Below, one piece after another: positions 1-15,000 of a DNA stretch of 64,000 nucleotides (its first letter is position 1; each line of letters opens with the position of its first letter). Made by a program: the position numbers and the translations under genes. This DNA comes from JAHBNG01 sp039028975 (GTDB taxonomy: Bacteria > Chloroflexota > Anaerolineae > Caldilineales > Caldilineaceae), in assembly GCA_039028975.1 (NCBI GenBank), contig JBCCHB010000070.1, forward strand, positions 1 to 64,000, given 5' to 3'. Below the pieces are notes generated by a model. That model was not told the origin of the DNA, did no database searches, and worked only from the letters and a program-made list of their open reading frames with translations.

Positions 1-3000
1 GGTCTCTACACCTTCACCGATCTGCTGCCGGGCGACTACATCGTCCAGGTGACGCCGCCAGCAGGCTACGAACTTAGCCCGCTGGATCAGGGTGGCAACG
101 ATCAGACTGACTCGGACGGGTCCCAATCTGGTCCAGTCGTGGTCAGCCCGGTCACAACCCTAACCGTTGGTGGTGAGACTGGTGATGGCGATGACGCCAC
201 GGATCCAAATGGCAACAACGATCCAACGGTTGACTTCGGCTTCTATCAGCCAGTCAGCCTGGGTGACTACATCTGGTTCGATGAGAACGCAGACGGCACA
301 CAGGATGCTGGCGAAACGCCGATTCTCGGTGCAGTGGTTGAGCTGTATGATGTGACTGGCACAACGATTGTCACGGACATCAACGGATCGACTGTGGCCT
401 CTCAGACGACAGGTATCGACGGACTCTACTTCTTCGACAACCTGCGACCGGGTGACTACGTGGTCCGCGTCACGCCACCGACGGGCTATCTGCCCACCAC
501 CGATGGCGGTGATCCGGACAACGACGACAATACGGACTCCAACGGTCAGGCTGTGGCTGGTCAGACGTACGTCCAGTCTCTGCCTGTGACGCTTGAGGCT
601 GGAAACGAACCAACAGACGACGGAGACACAAGCAACAACTCTAACCTAAGCATAGACTTCGGCTTCGTGGTCTTCGACCTAGCGCTGCGCAAGACAGTAG
701 CCAGCACAAGCAACACGCCGCTGATTCCTGGTGCAAGCACGGTGACCTTCAACATTGAGATCATCAACCAGGGTAACATCACGGCAACGAACGTGAGCAT
801 CGTAGACTACGTCCAGACGGGCTTCACCTTCAACGCTGGCGACAATACTGGTTGGGATGGCACCAACGTGACCACGCCAACCTTCGCTATCACCGGCGAC
901 ATTGCCCCAGGTGCCATCGTCACCCAGACGATTACTCTGGCGGTGGATGCAGGCACGCTCGACCAGACGCTCGAGAACTACGCAGAAATTCTGTCAGCAG
1001 ATGATCCGCAGGGCAACAGCCCAGCCGCTGACGTGGACTCGACACCCGAGACCACCCAGGCTAACGGCAATGCCGATCCAACTGTAGACAATGAGATTAA
1101 CGACGATGGCGACATCGACGAAGATGACTCTGACAAGGCCATGATCTCTGTTGAACGCTTCGACCTGGCTCTGGTTAAACGACTGAGCGGCCAGTCCGAG
1201 ACGCCCATCAACCCAGGCACGACTTTGGTGACCTATACCATCGAAGTCTTCAACCAGGGTGACACAGATCTGACTGACTCAATTCAGGTTGTGGACTATC
1301 CGCAAGCTGGCCTGACCTTCGATGCAGCCCTGAACACCGCGGCCTTGACGGGCAACGGCAACGATTGGCTGACTGTTGGTACGACGCCAACGCTGGTCAT
1401 TGACAACGATATCGCAGTCGGTGGTAGCGTGACGGTCGACATTGTCTTACGTGTCGACGCGGGCACCCAGGGTCAGACGCTCTACAACTTCGCCGAGATT
1501 GCCGACGACGGACAGCCTGGCGATGCTGATCCTGACTCTACGCCAGACAGCGCCAACGACGAAGCGGTCGATCCGCTGGATCCGACCGACGATGTGGTGA
1601 AAGATGGCGAGACCGCGGAAGATGGCCAGACCAACCCGGCCGACGACGAGGACGACCATGATGTGGAAAGCATCGAGGTGCCGACCTTTGACCTGGCCCT
1701 GGTCAAGACCGTCAACAGCATGAGCGACACGCCGCTGGTCCCAGGTTCGAGCACGGTGACCTTCGACATCACCGTCTTCAACCAGGGCGACGTGGCCGCA
1801 CGCAACATCGACATTGTCGACTACATCGTGGCCGGTGATTACACCTACGATTCAGCGGTGAACCCAGACTGGACGCAGGCAGCAACCACCACGCCAACCA
1901 CGACCATCGCTGGTCCGTTGTTGGCGGGTGATTCACTGACCACCACCATCACATTGCGTGTAGCCAGCGGCACCGCGGGCACCGACATCGAGAACTATGC
2001 AGAAATCACTTCTGCTGAGGATGCCAATGGCAATACACCTGTGGACCTCGACTCGACGCCGGACACTAACGATGCCAATGACGGTACACCAAAGGACAAC
2101 TTCACCAGTGAAGATGCCAAGACCAATCCTGGCGTGGATGACGAGGACGACCACGACATCGCAACGTTGACCGTGGGCACATTCGACTTAGCGTTGGTCA
2201 AGCGCGTCGAGAGCGTGAGCAGTACGCCAATTCTGCCCACAGATCTTGTCACCTTCACCATCGAAGTCTACAACCAGGGCGATATCACGGCGACCGCGCC
2301 CATCACCATTGTCGATTATGTCCAAGCAGGCTTCACCTTCGACCCAGCCAACAATGGCACGTGGGACGGCACGGATGTGAACAATCCAGTGTACACAATC
2401 AACAGTGATATCGCACCGGGTCAGTCTGCCACGGCACAGATTATCCTGACCGTGGACACAGGCACAGCTGGCGACACGCTCTACAACTTCGCTGAAATTG
2501 CTGGCGACGGCCCAGAGACCGATCCGGACTCGACGCCTGACAGCACCAATGATGAAGCGGGAGCCGATCCGCTGGATCCGGCTGATGACGATGTGAAAGA
2601 CGATGTGACCCTAGAAGATGGTCTCAACGTACCTGGCGAAGATGAGGATGACCATGACGTGGCCACCATCGACGTCAGCCAACCTGTGACCGTGGGGAAC
2701 TACGTCTGGATCGACGCCAATGTAGACGGTACCCAGGACGAGGGCACGGCTGCTGGTTTGGCCGGTGCAACGGTGACGCTCTTCGTCACAACTGATGGCG
2801 GTGCGACCCTTGTGGCGGCAACCGACATCGATGGCACCGCAGTTGTTTCACAGACCACAGGCGCAGACGGCCTCTACGAGTTCGGCAACCTGGCTCCAGG
2901 TGAGTATGTGGTCCAGGTCACGCCACCGGCAGGCTATGCCCTGACCATTGGCGGTAGCGACCCAGACAACGATGACAACACCGACTCCAATGGTGTAGCT

Positions 3001-6000
3001 GTCGCAGGTCAAGACTACGTCCAGTCGCTGCCTGTATTGCTAACCGTTGACGGCGAGCCGACTGACGATGATGACACAAATGCAGACGACAACAACAGCA
3101 ACCAGAGCGTAGACTTCGGCTTCTTCCAGCCCGTCTCGCTAGGTGACTATGTCTGGTTCGACCAGGATATCGACGGCGTTCAAGGTGGGACCGAGCCTGG
3201 TCTGGCTGGCGTACGGGTCGAGCTATTCCTAGCCGATGGCGTCACGCCTGCTGAAGATGTGAATGGCGATCCAGTGCTGGCCGTCACCACGGATGTCTCT
3301 GGTACCTATGCCTTTACTAACCTGGTGCCGGGCGACTATGTGGTCCAGATTGTGCCGCCAGCAGGCTATGCCTCAACCGTAGGTGGTGCGGACCCAGACG
3401 ACGACGACAACACCGACTCCAACGGTCTGCCGGTTGGTGACGTCATCCAGTCCCTGCCTGTGACCCTCTCGGTTGGTGGCGAATCTGGCGACGGCGATGC
3501 CAACGACAACAACAATGATAGCGTGGACTTCGGTCTCTACCAACCAGTCTCTGTGGGTAACTTCGTCTGGTACGACCAGGATGCCGATGGTACCCAGGAT
3601 GTAGGTGAGCCTGGCATTGAGGGAGCGGTTGTGGAACTCTTCCAGAGTGATGGAGTCTCTGCTGTGACGGACGCGTCCGGCGCCGCAGTCATCTCCCAGA
3701 CCACTGATGCTTCTGGGCTCTACCTCTTTGAGGATCTGCTTCCTGGCGACTACGTGGTGCGGGTCGCACCGCCTGCGGGCTATGGACCATCACCTGTACA
3801 GGTTGGCGATCCGAACACGGATGACAATACAGACTCTAACATTGCTAGCGGTGCGGCGGGTAGCTACCAGAGTGCGGCAGTAACGCTCTCCTCTGGTCTG
3901 GAACCGACCGATGATGGCGACACTGATACCAACTCCAACCTGAGCGTGGACTTCGGCTTCGTGGCCTTCGATCTGGCCCTGCGCAAGACCGTTGCCTCAA
4001 CAAGCGATACGCCGCTGATTCCGGGCGTCTCAACGGTGACCTTCAATATCGAGGTCATCAACCAGGGTGGTATCGATGCTTCCAACATTGAGGTGCTGGA
4101 CTATGTGGACACTGCTATGTTTGGTGCCTTCGATACGGCGCTGAACCCGAATGGCACAACCACGGGCGATGCGGCACTGACCTACACTTGGTTCACAAAC
4201 GCCAGTGGTGGCCTAGCCCAGTTGAATGGTACGCTGGCGGCTGGTCAGGCAATTACCCTGCCGGTAACCCTACAAGTGGCAGCAACCACAACCCAGGGCG
4301 ACCAGTTGGCTAACTTCGCTGAGATTTCTACGGCGGATGACGCGCTCGGCAACAGCCCAGCCACCGACATCGACTCCCAGCCCGAGGCTGTGGAAGGTGA
4401 CACCAATGGCGATCCATTGGTCGACAATGAAGTAGACGATGAAGGCAACACCGATGAAGATGACCACGATGTCGCCTACATCACCATCGACGCCTACGAC
4501 CTGGCCCTCATCAAGACGTTGAGCGGTCAGTCGGATACGCCGCTGGTGGCGGGCAGTAGCACGGTCACCTTCGAGATTGAGATCTTCAACCAGGGTGATG
4601 TGACGGCTACGGCACCGATTACCATCGTGGACTATGTTGACCCAGCCATGTTCACCATGGTCGATGGCAACTGGACCGCGGGTGATGCCAACGAGTATGT
4701 CCGCACCATCGACACGGACATCGGCCCAGGTGCTTCAGCGGTAACGACCATTGAGCTGCAGATCGTAGCGGGTACGGCGGGAACAACCCTGCGCAACTTT
4801 GCTGAGATTGCCGACGATGGTCAGACTGCTGGAACCGACGTGGACTCAACGCCGGATACCATCTCTGGCAACGACGGGACGGTTGAGGATGGCACGGTCA
4901 AGGACAACGTGACGGCAGAAGATGGCAAGGCCAATCCTGGCGTGGATGATGAAGACGACCACGACTATGCCGACGTGATTGTGCCCATCTTCGACCTGGC
5001 CTTGGTCAAGGTGGTCAACAGCGCAAGTGATTCACCACTGATTCCAGGCGTGAGCACGGTGACCTTCGACGTCATTGTCTACAACCAGGGGTCGGTCACG
5101 GCTACCAACGTGGTGATTGCAGACTACATCATCGGTACGGATTACAGCTTCGATGCCGCAGCCAACATCGGCTGGAGCACAAGCACCACCGCGCCGACCT
5201 ATACCTTACCAATGGCGATTGCCCCAGGTGGCGCTGTAACCACCAGCATCACACTCAACGTGGTGGCGACGGCTACAGGAACAATCGACAACTATGCAGA
5301 GGTTGTCTCGGCCACGGATCAGAACAACAACCCGACGGTTGATGTCGATTCGACGCCAGACAGCACAAATGATGAACTGACTGATGGCGACCCCATCAAG
5401 GACAACTTTACCGAAGAAGATGCTCTGGCCAACCCAGGCGTAGATGATGAGGATGACCACGACATCGCCCAGCTAACCGTGGGTGCCTTCGACCTAGCCT
5501 TGGTCAAGCGCATCGACAGCATGAGCAGTACGCCGATCTTGCCCAACGGCACGATTACGTACACCATCGAGGTCTTCAACCAGGGTGACATCGTGGCCAC
5601 CGCGCCAATTGAGATTGTGGACTACTTGGATACAGCCAGCCTAACCTACGTCTCTGGCGGTTGGAACACGGCAGGTGCCAATCCAGTCTACACCATCAAT
5701 AGCGATATTGATCCTGGTCAGTCAACCACAATCAGCTTGGTGGTAACGGTCAACACAGCCACGGCTGGCACGACCATCACCAACACAGCTGAAATCGCAG
5801 ACGATGGTCCAGGCACCGACATTGACTCAACGCCGGACACGGACAACACAGAAGATCCAGTCAAACCTGGTGTAACCTCGGAAGACGGCTTGGGCAACCC
5901 AGGTGTGGACGACGAAGACGACCATGATCTGGTCACCGTAACCGTAGCTGAACCCGTTAGTCTGGGTGACTACGTTTGGTTTGACGAAGACGTGGATGGC

Positions 6001-9000
6001 TTCCAAGACGTGACCGAAAATGGTCTGGCTGGTGCACTGGTCGAGCTATTTGTCACAACCGACGGCGGCGCAACCCTAACGGCTGCCAACGACATCGACG
6101 GCAACCCTGTAACCGCAGTTACGGCTGCTGGCGGTGGTGTGACCGATGTAGATGGTGCCTATCTCTTCGAGAATCTGGCCCCAGGCGAGTATGTAGTACG
6201 CGTCACGCCGCCAGTCGGTTATGTGCGTACCATTGGTGGCGACGATCCGGATGACAACGACAACACCGACTCCAACGGTTTGGCCGTCTCTGGAGAGACT
6301 TACTACCAAAGCCTACCCGTTGTATTAGGTGTGGATCAAGAGCCAACCGATGACAATGACAACACAGCCGACGATAACAACGGCAACATGAGCGTAGACT
6401 TCGGCTTCTTCCAACCGGTCAGCTTGGGCGACTACGTCTGGCTGGACCAGGATGCCGACGGCGTCCAGGATGGTACCGAGCCTGGTTTGGCGGGTGCCGT
6501 GGTTGAACTCTTCGAAGCTGACGGTGTGACGCCTGTTGTGGATGCTATGGGCCAAACAGTTCTGGCTCAAACAACCGCAGCTGACGGACTCTACCAGTTT
6601 GATGATCTGCTGCCGGGCGACTATGTTGTTCAGGTTGTGCCGCCCGCTGGCTATGAGGTAACGACTGGTGGTGCCGACCCAGATGACAACGTCAACGATG
6701 ACTCCAACGGCGTTCAGTCCGGTGCGGTTGTGAAGAGCCAGCCCGTGACCTTGAGTGTCGGTGGTGAAACCGGTGACGGTGACGCTGACGACAACAACAA
6801 TGACAGCGTGGACTTCGGCTTCTATCAGCCCGTCAGCCTGGGTGACTATGTCTGGTTCGACGAGGATGCAGATGGCTTGCAGGATGGTGGTGAAGCACCC
6901 ATTACTGGTGCGACAGTAGAGCTATTCAGCACGCCAGACAATGGTGGTACTTTGGTGGCTGCGGTTGACGATGATGGTGTGGCCGTCCCAAGCCAGGTAA
7001 CTGGTCCAGACGGACTCTACTACTTCGACAACCTGACCCCAGGTGACTATGTCGTACGTGTCACGCCACCGACGGGTTACGTACCCACAACGTTTGGCGG
7101 TGATCCAGACGACAACAACAACGACGACTCTAACGGTCAAGCCGTTGCTGGTCAGACCTATGTTGAAACTCAGCCGGTCACGCTAAGTAGTGGACAGGAA
7201 CCCGATGGCGGTATCTTCATCGATGGCGACACCGATCCAAACAGCAATCTCTCTGTGGACTTCGGCTTCCTGGCCTTCGATCTGGCCCTGCGCAAGACGG
7301 TTCTTTCCGTTAGCGATACGCCGCTGATCCCAGATGTTAGCACGGTGACCTTCAACATTGAAGTCATCAACCAGGGCAATATCGATGCATCCAGCATCCG
7401 TCTCGCTGACACGTGGGATACCAGCATGTTCAAGGCATTCAATGCCGCACTCAACCCCAATGGCATTACGTCAGGTGGTGAGTTCTTGAACTATATCTGG
7501 GCCGCTACGGCAGATGGCGCAGATGTGACCATTGCTGGTACCCTGCCTGCAGGTGACTCGCTGATTGTACCGATTACCCTAGAGGTCGCTGCGGGTACGC
7601 TGGACACGACCTTAGAGAATTATGCTGAGATTGCCACGGCTAGCGATGGCCTAGGCAATACGCCAGCATTAGATGTTGACTCGACTGTAGAGGATACCGA
7701 AGCCAATGGCAACGCCGATCCGCTGGTCGACAACGAAATCAATGATGGCGGCGACACCGATGAGGATGACCACGACGTGGCCATGATCTCGGTCGATCGC
7801 TTCGACCTCGCCTTGGTCAAGCGGCTGTCGCAGCAGTCCGAGACGCCGCTGGTCCCAGGCATGAGTACAATCACCTTCACGATTGAGATCTTCAATCAGG
7901 GTGATATCACGCTGACTGACTCGATTACTGTGGTTGATTACGTCCAAACAGGCTTCACCTTCAGTGCCGCTGACAACACGGCAGCCCTGACAGGAAATGA
8001 AAATGACTGGACTGGTTCGACTACGGCACCGACGTTGGTAATTGATGCCGATATCCCACCAGGTGGATCGACGTCTGTAGACATTGTGCTCAGCCTCGAT
8101 GCCCTGACTGATGGCATGACCCTCTACAACTTCGCTGAGATTGCGGATGATGGTCAACCGTTGGACGCAGCTGGCAATCCAGTCGCTGACGAGGATTCGA
8201 CGCCGGACAGCACCAATGATGAGGCGGATCCCGATCCGCTCGATCCGACCGACGATAACGTCAAGGATGGTGAGACGGCTGAAGATGGTCGCAACAACCC
8301 GGGTGATGACGAGGACGATCACGACATCGCCAGCGTTGAGGTACCTGTCTTCGACTTGGCCTTGGTCAAGACCGTCGCCAGCCAGACGGACATCCCGCTG
8401 GTGCCTGGTCAGAGCACGGTAACGTTCGACATTACCGTCTATAACCAGGGTGACATCGCAGCTCGCGACATCGAAATTGTGGACTACATTGTGGATGGTG
8501 ACTATGTCTACGACCCAGCCCTCAATGTAGATTGGACGCAGGCCGTGACAGCGGCACCGACAACCACTCTAGAAGGACCGCTGCTGGCCGGTAGCGCCAT
8601 CACAACGAGCATCACACTGCGCGTAGCCATCGGCACCGCAGGCGAGGTCATCGAGAACTATGCTGAGGTTGCCTCCGCTACGGACAACAACGGCAACGTT
8701 CAGAATGATATCGACTCGACGCCGGACAGCACGAATGACGAACTGACTGATGGCGATCCGATCAAGGATAACTTCACCAGTGAGGACGCCAAGACCAATC
8801 CTGGCGTGGATGATGAAGACGATCACGATATCGCCGTCATGACTGTAGGGGCCTTCGATCTGGCTCTGGTCAAGCGCTTCAGCAGCGCCAGTGAAGTCTC
8901 CATCGATGGAGTAACCCTGCTGCCAACCAGCTTGGTTACCTTCACGATTGAGGTCTTCAATCAGGGCGACATCACGGCCACTGCGCCCATTACCGTAGTG

Positions 9001-12000
9001 GACTATGTACAGGCCGGCCTGACGTTCACAGCAACCAACAATGTGAACTGGGTAGGTGCGGACGGTGCAACTGCACCAACCATCCAGCTGACCAACGACA
9101 TCCCGCCAGGTGCATCGGCAACCGTCGATATTGTACTCGGCATTGACGCTGGCACAGTTGGGCAGACGCTCTACAACTTTGCTGAAATCGCCGAAGATGG
9201 GCCAGAGACCGATCCAGATTCGACGCCGGACGCCACAAACGACGAAGCTGGCGCTGATCCGCTCAACCCAGCCGACGACAACGTGGAGGACGATGAGACG
9301 CTGGGCGATCCAATTGCCAACCCAGGTGAGGACGAGGATGACCATGATGTGGCGACCGTCCAGATCGCCGAGGCGGTGGCCGTGGGTAACTACATCTGGA
9401 TCGACGCTGATGTGAACGGCACCCAAGATGGTGGTGAAGACCCAATTGCCGACGGTACCGTGGTCGGACTCTACGTAACTACCAACGGTGGCGCGACGCT
9501 GACCCAGGCTGTCGATATTGATGGCAACTTGGTTCCGTCAACGACGACAACTGCTGGTATCTACAGCTTCACCGATCTGCCACCAGGCGAGTACGTGGTG
9601 CGGGTTGTGCCACCGGCTGGCTATGCGCTGACGACTGGCGGTAGCGATCCAGATGACAACAGCGACACTGACTCCAATGGCCGACAGGTAACGGGTCAGA
9701 CATATGTGGAGACCTTGCCGGTCACGCTCCTCCCCGGAGAGGAACCGACGGGCGATGCCATTGATCAGGCCGGTACGGATGAGAATGGCAATGGTACCGT
9801 AGATATCGGCTTCTTCCAGCCTGTTGCGATTGGTAACTTCATCTGGTTCGATGCCGACGGTGATGGGCAGCAAGGACCAATTGCTGACGAGCCAGCTCTG
9901 GAAAATGCTCGAGTGGAGCTATTCCTGGGTGATGGTGTCACGCCAGCTGTGGATGCCTTTGGCAATACCGTTCCGGCTCAGACGACTGGCATCTCGGGTA
10001 CATACATCTTTACCGACCTGCTGCCAGGTGAGTACGTGGTTCAGGTAACACCCCCTGCGGGCTATGCGCCCACGGTCGGTGGTGCTGACGTGGATGCGGA
10101 CGACTCCAACACCGACTCCAATGGTGTTGTGGTACCGACGCAGAATTACGTCCAGAGCCTGCCCGTTACACTGACCAGCGGCGGCGAGCCAACCAACGAC
10201 GGCGATACCGACAACAACACCAACTTGAGTGTGGACTTCGGCTTTGTCCAGCCTCTCTCTGTTGGTAACTACGTCTGGTACGACGTCAATGGTGACGGTG
10301 TTCAGGATGCGGATGAGTCTGGCATTCCTGGCGCAATTGTCGAGCTCTTCGTCATCTCTGGCACACAGCAGATTACGGTGACGGACGTAACAGACAGCCA
10401 GGTTGTCTCGCAGACGACCGACGCCGGTGGCTTCTACCTCTTTGAGGATCTGCTGCCCGGTGACTACGTGGTCCGCGTGACACCTCCAGCCGGCTACGCA
10501 CCCACCAACAACCAGGTGGCCGATCCGGATAATGATGACAATACAGATACGAATATAGACAACAGCCGCTCGGCTACAACCGACGGCTACTACGAGAGCG
10601 GCGTCTTCACTCTGGCTTCTACGACAGAACCAGTTGACGATGGCGACACAGACAATAACAGCAACTTGAGCATAGACTTTGGCTTCATCGGCTTTGACCT
10701 AGCGCTGCGTAAGACGGTCAACTCGACCAGCAATACGCCGCTGATCCCAGGTGCAAGCACGGTGACCTTCGATATAGCCGTCATCAACCAGGGTCAGATC
10801 ACGGCTACAGGTGTGCAGATTGTGGACTTTGTGCAGAGTGGATTTACCTTCAACGGGGCCAACAACGTCACGTGGGATGGTACCGACGCTACGGCACCGG
10901 TCTTCAATATTGCAGGCAACATTGCACCGGGAGAGACGGTGACTACCACCATCACTCTGGATGTAGACCTGGGTACGCTAGACCAAACGCTGGAGAACTA
11001 CGCCGAGGTGCTGACGGCCTCGACGACGCTGCCGGGCATTCCTGCCATCGACGTCGACTCTCAGCCCGAAGCTGATGAGAATGATATGAATGGTGATCCG
11101 CTGGCCGACAACGTCATTAACGATGACGGCGACGCGGATGAGGATGACCATGATATCGCCCTGATCTCGGTTGAACGCTTCGACCTAGCCTTGGTTAAGC
11201 GCTTCACCAGTCAGTCTGATACGCCGATCGTTCCTGGTACGAGCACAGTGACCTTCACCATTGAGATCTTCAACCAAGGTGACGTCACCATGACCGATGC
11301 CATCACCGTCGTGGACTACATCAACCTTGTTCAGTTCACGCTGGCTGATGGTGACTGGGACGGCACGAATCCAGCGGCACCGACTATCGTTGTCAATGAC
11401 GATATCGCACCAGGTAGCTCGACCTCCGTCGACATTACCTTGCTGGTCAATGCTGGTACCGATGGGCAGACCTTGCTGAACTACGCTGAGATTGCAGGCG
11501 ACAGCCAGCCTGGTAACGCTGACCCCGACTCGAATCCAGATACCATTGATAACAACGATGGTATCGTCAAGGACAACGAGACGGCTGAAGATGGTGAAGC
11601 CAATCCAAGCATAGATGATGAGGATGATCACGATGTGGCCGAACTTGAGGTACCCGTCTTCGACTTGGCTTTGGTCAAGACTATCTCGTCACTCTCTGAC
11701 ACGCCGCTGATTCCAGGTGTAAGCACGGTAACCTTCGATGTGACCGTCTTTAACCAGGGTGATATCACGGCTCAGGACATCACCATCGTGGATTATGTCA
11801 TCGCCGGTGACTATGTCTATACGACAACAGGACAGACCGATGCTTGGTCAGCTTCTACCAGTGCGCCTACCATCACTATCCCTGGCCCCATTGCGCCAGG
11901 AGCTAGCGTGACGCGTACGATTACGCTTCAGGTCGATGCAGGTGCTTCCGGTCAGCAGTTAGACAACTTCGCTGAGATTGTCTCTGCCACCGACGTCAAC

Positions 12001-15000
12001 GGTGCTACCCACGTAGACATCGACTCGACGCCGGATGCCATTGACAACAATGATGGGGATCCGAAAGACAACTTCACGGGTGAAGATGGTAAGACCAACC
12101 CAGGCGTGGATGATGAGGATGATCACGATGTGGCGATGGTCACGGCCGGTGTCTTCGACCTTGCGCTGAACAAGCGGGTCGAAAGCACCAGCGATATCAA
12201 CTTGGTTCCAGGCTCGATTGTGACCTATACCATCGAGATCTACAACCAGGGTGATATTACGGCAACGGCTAGTATCACCGATCCAATCCTCATCGTAGAC
12301 TATCTGGATACCAGCGTATTCACCTTAGTCTCTACAGAATGGGATAACACGGGGGCTAGCCCAACGCTGGCCATTACCAACGATATCCTTGCTGGCCAAT
12401 CGACCACCGTCGAGCTTGCTGTGAGCATCAACAACAATACTGCGGGACAGACGTTGTCCAATTACGCCGAGATTCTGGACGATGGAATCGGCATTGATCA
12501 CGATTCACAGCCAGAAGGTGACGAGAACGACTCTGGCACGACAGGTGCTGGTGACCTACTGATCGATGACGAAATCTTCGACGATGGCACTGCAGATGAA
12601 GATGACCACGACATTGCGCAGGTCACGGTTGTGGAGACAGTCAGCGTGGGGAACTACGTCTGGATTGACTCGGATGCCGATGGTAGCCAAAATGAGGTGA
12701 GTACAGGGCTGGACAATGTAACGGTTAAATTGTTGGTCACAACTGATGGCGGCGGTACCTTCGAGGATGCCACCGACATCAACGGTGCCCTAGTCCCAAC
12801 CCAGACCACAACGGGTGGCGGTTACTATCACTTCGATAACTTGGCACCGGGTGAATATGCCGTACGCGTCACCATCCCCGATGGGTACGCCCCAACGGCT
12901 GGCACCACAGTGGTGAGTGGTGCGGACCCGGATGATAACAGCGATATCGATTCTAATGGCATTCAAGTTCTAGGCCAGAACTACGTTCAGAGCTTGCCTG
13001 TTATCCTGACTGCCGGTGGTGAACCTCAATCTGAGGCCAATGGCAACGGCGGCGGCGATCCGACGCCAGATGCTAACAGTAACCTGACGGTAGACTTTGG
13101 CTTCGTTGAGCTGCTCTCAATCGGTAATGTTGTCTGGTACGATACCAATGACGACGGTATGTACGATTCTGGTGGCGAAACGGGGATCGAGGGCGTTGAG
13201 CTGCAGCTGCTCAACGGCGACGGTACGCCATACATGGAGAACGGCGCTGTTGTCACCACAACCACCAATGCTGCAGGCATCTACTCATTCACCAACCTGA
13301 TCTCCGGTACCTACCGGGTCCAGGTAGTAACGAGTAACTTCGGCAACGGTGCTGTACTAGACAACCACCAAAGCAGTAGCGATCCGGCCACGGGAGCTAC
13401 GCCAGACAACGATGTAGATAACGATGATAACGGTCCAGGTCGTGTAGGTGGTTCGCTAACCAGTGGTTTGATTACGCTTACATATGATGGCGAACCGATT
13501 ACGGACGGCGACACAAGCACCAGCACCAACTACTCAGTCGACTTTGGCTTCTTTGAGCCACTGAGCCTGGGCAACCAAGTTTGGATCGACCTGGACAACA
13601 GCGGTACCATCGACGCTAGCGAAGATGGAGCGGATGGCGTGACGGTCAACCTCTACCGAGACGGTGCAGACGGCTCTACGCCAAATGGCACCATCGAGGT
13701 AGGTGAATTCGTTACCACGACCACAACCGACGATGGCGGCTACTATCTCTTCGACAACCTCATCACTGGTGAGTACGTGGTTGAGATTCCAGCAGCCAAC
13801 TTTGCGGCCAACGCAGTGCTGGACGGCTACTACTCTAGCGACGATCGTACGATACCAGCAGTAATCGGTGGCGACGTGGATGTGGTTCTAGTCGATGATG
13901 ACGACAACGGTATCGACGACGCTGATCCGGCTACCAACGGCATTCGCAGTAACTTAATCAGCTTGGCTCCACAGACCGAACCGCAGGGTGAAACCAACCT
14001 CGGTCCGGATGGCGACGGTAGCGCATCTGAGGCTAGCAGCGAACTGACCGCCGACTTCGGATTCGTCCAGCCGGTCACCGTAGGTGATAGGGTCTGGTAC
14101 GACTACAATGCCGATGGCGTTCAGGACAACGATACGGCCGTCGAACCCGGCGTTGGAAATGTTCAGGTGAACATCTTTAACGCTGATGACGACACGCTGG
14201 TCACAGTCGATCTGCTGGGCAACCCTGTGAGCACAGCCACGACCAATGCGAGCGGTATCTACAGCTTCACCAACCTGCCTCCGGGCGACTACTACGTCAC
14301 CTTCGTCACGACGACGCTGCCTGCGGGCTACGTCATCAGTGACCCAGGTCTGGGCGGTGATGATGCAGAAGACAGCGACGCCGACACCACCAGCGGTCAG
14401 ACGCCATCAACTGGCTTCTTGGCCTCGGGTGAGGAAGACCTGACCCTGGACATGGGTATCCATGCCCTAGTTAGCGTGGGTGACCGCGTCTGGTACGACT
14501 TCAACAACAATGGTATCCAGGATGCTGACGGCGTTGAGGACATCACCGGCGTAGAGGGTGTGGAAGCACAGCTCTACAACGCAGCCACCAACCTACCTGT
14601 GCTGGATGCAGGCGGTCAGCCGCTGACGGATGTGACCGACGGCAACGGCAACTACCTCTTCGAGAACCTCGAACCCGGTAGCTACTACGTGGTCTTCGTC
14701 ACCAGCACGCTGCCAGCGGGCTACGAAATCACCATCAAGGACGTGGATGATGCCACTGACGCTGGTGATGCCGTAGACTCAGACGCCGATCCGATCTCTG
14801 GCCAGACCGACGCCACGCCATTCTTGACGGGTGATCCGGCTGACGCCAACAACTCGGATTTGACGCTGGATATGGGTGTCTTCGGCCTGGTGGCTGTGGG
14901 TGACACAGTTTGGTATGACAATGATCGAGACGGCATCTACGAGCCTGAAGGCCCAGACGGTGTGGCTGGTTCGGGCGACGACGAACTTGGTGTTGAGGGC

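Noticed and set aside
7669..8322. Long antisense ORFs opposite the giant gene (for example 7669-8322 and 8569-9426, minus)
   Set aside because: They mirror the repeat codon pattern of the plus-strand gene; their peptides repeat with the modules and show no domain or ribosome site.
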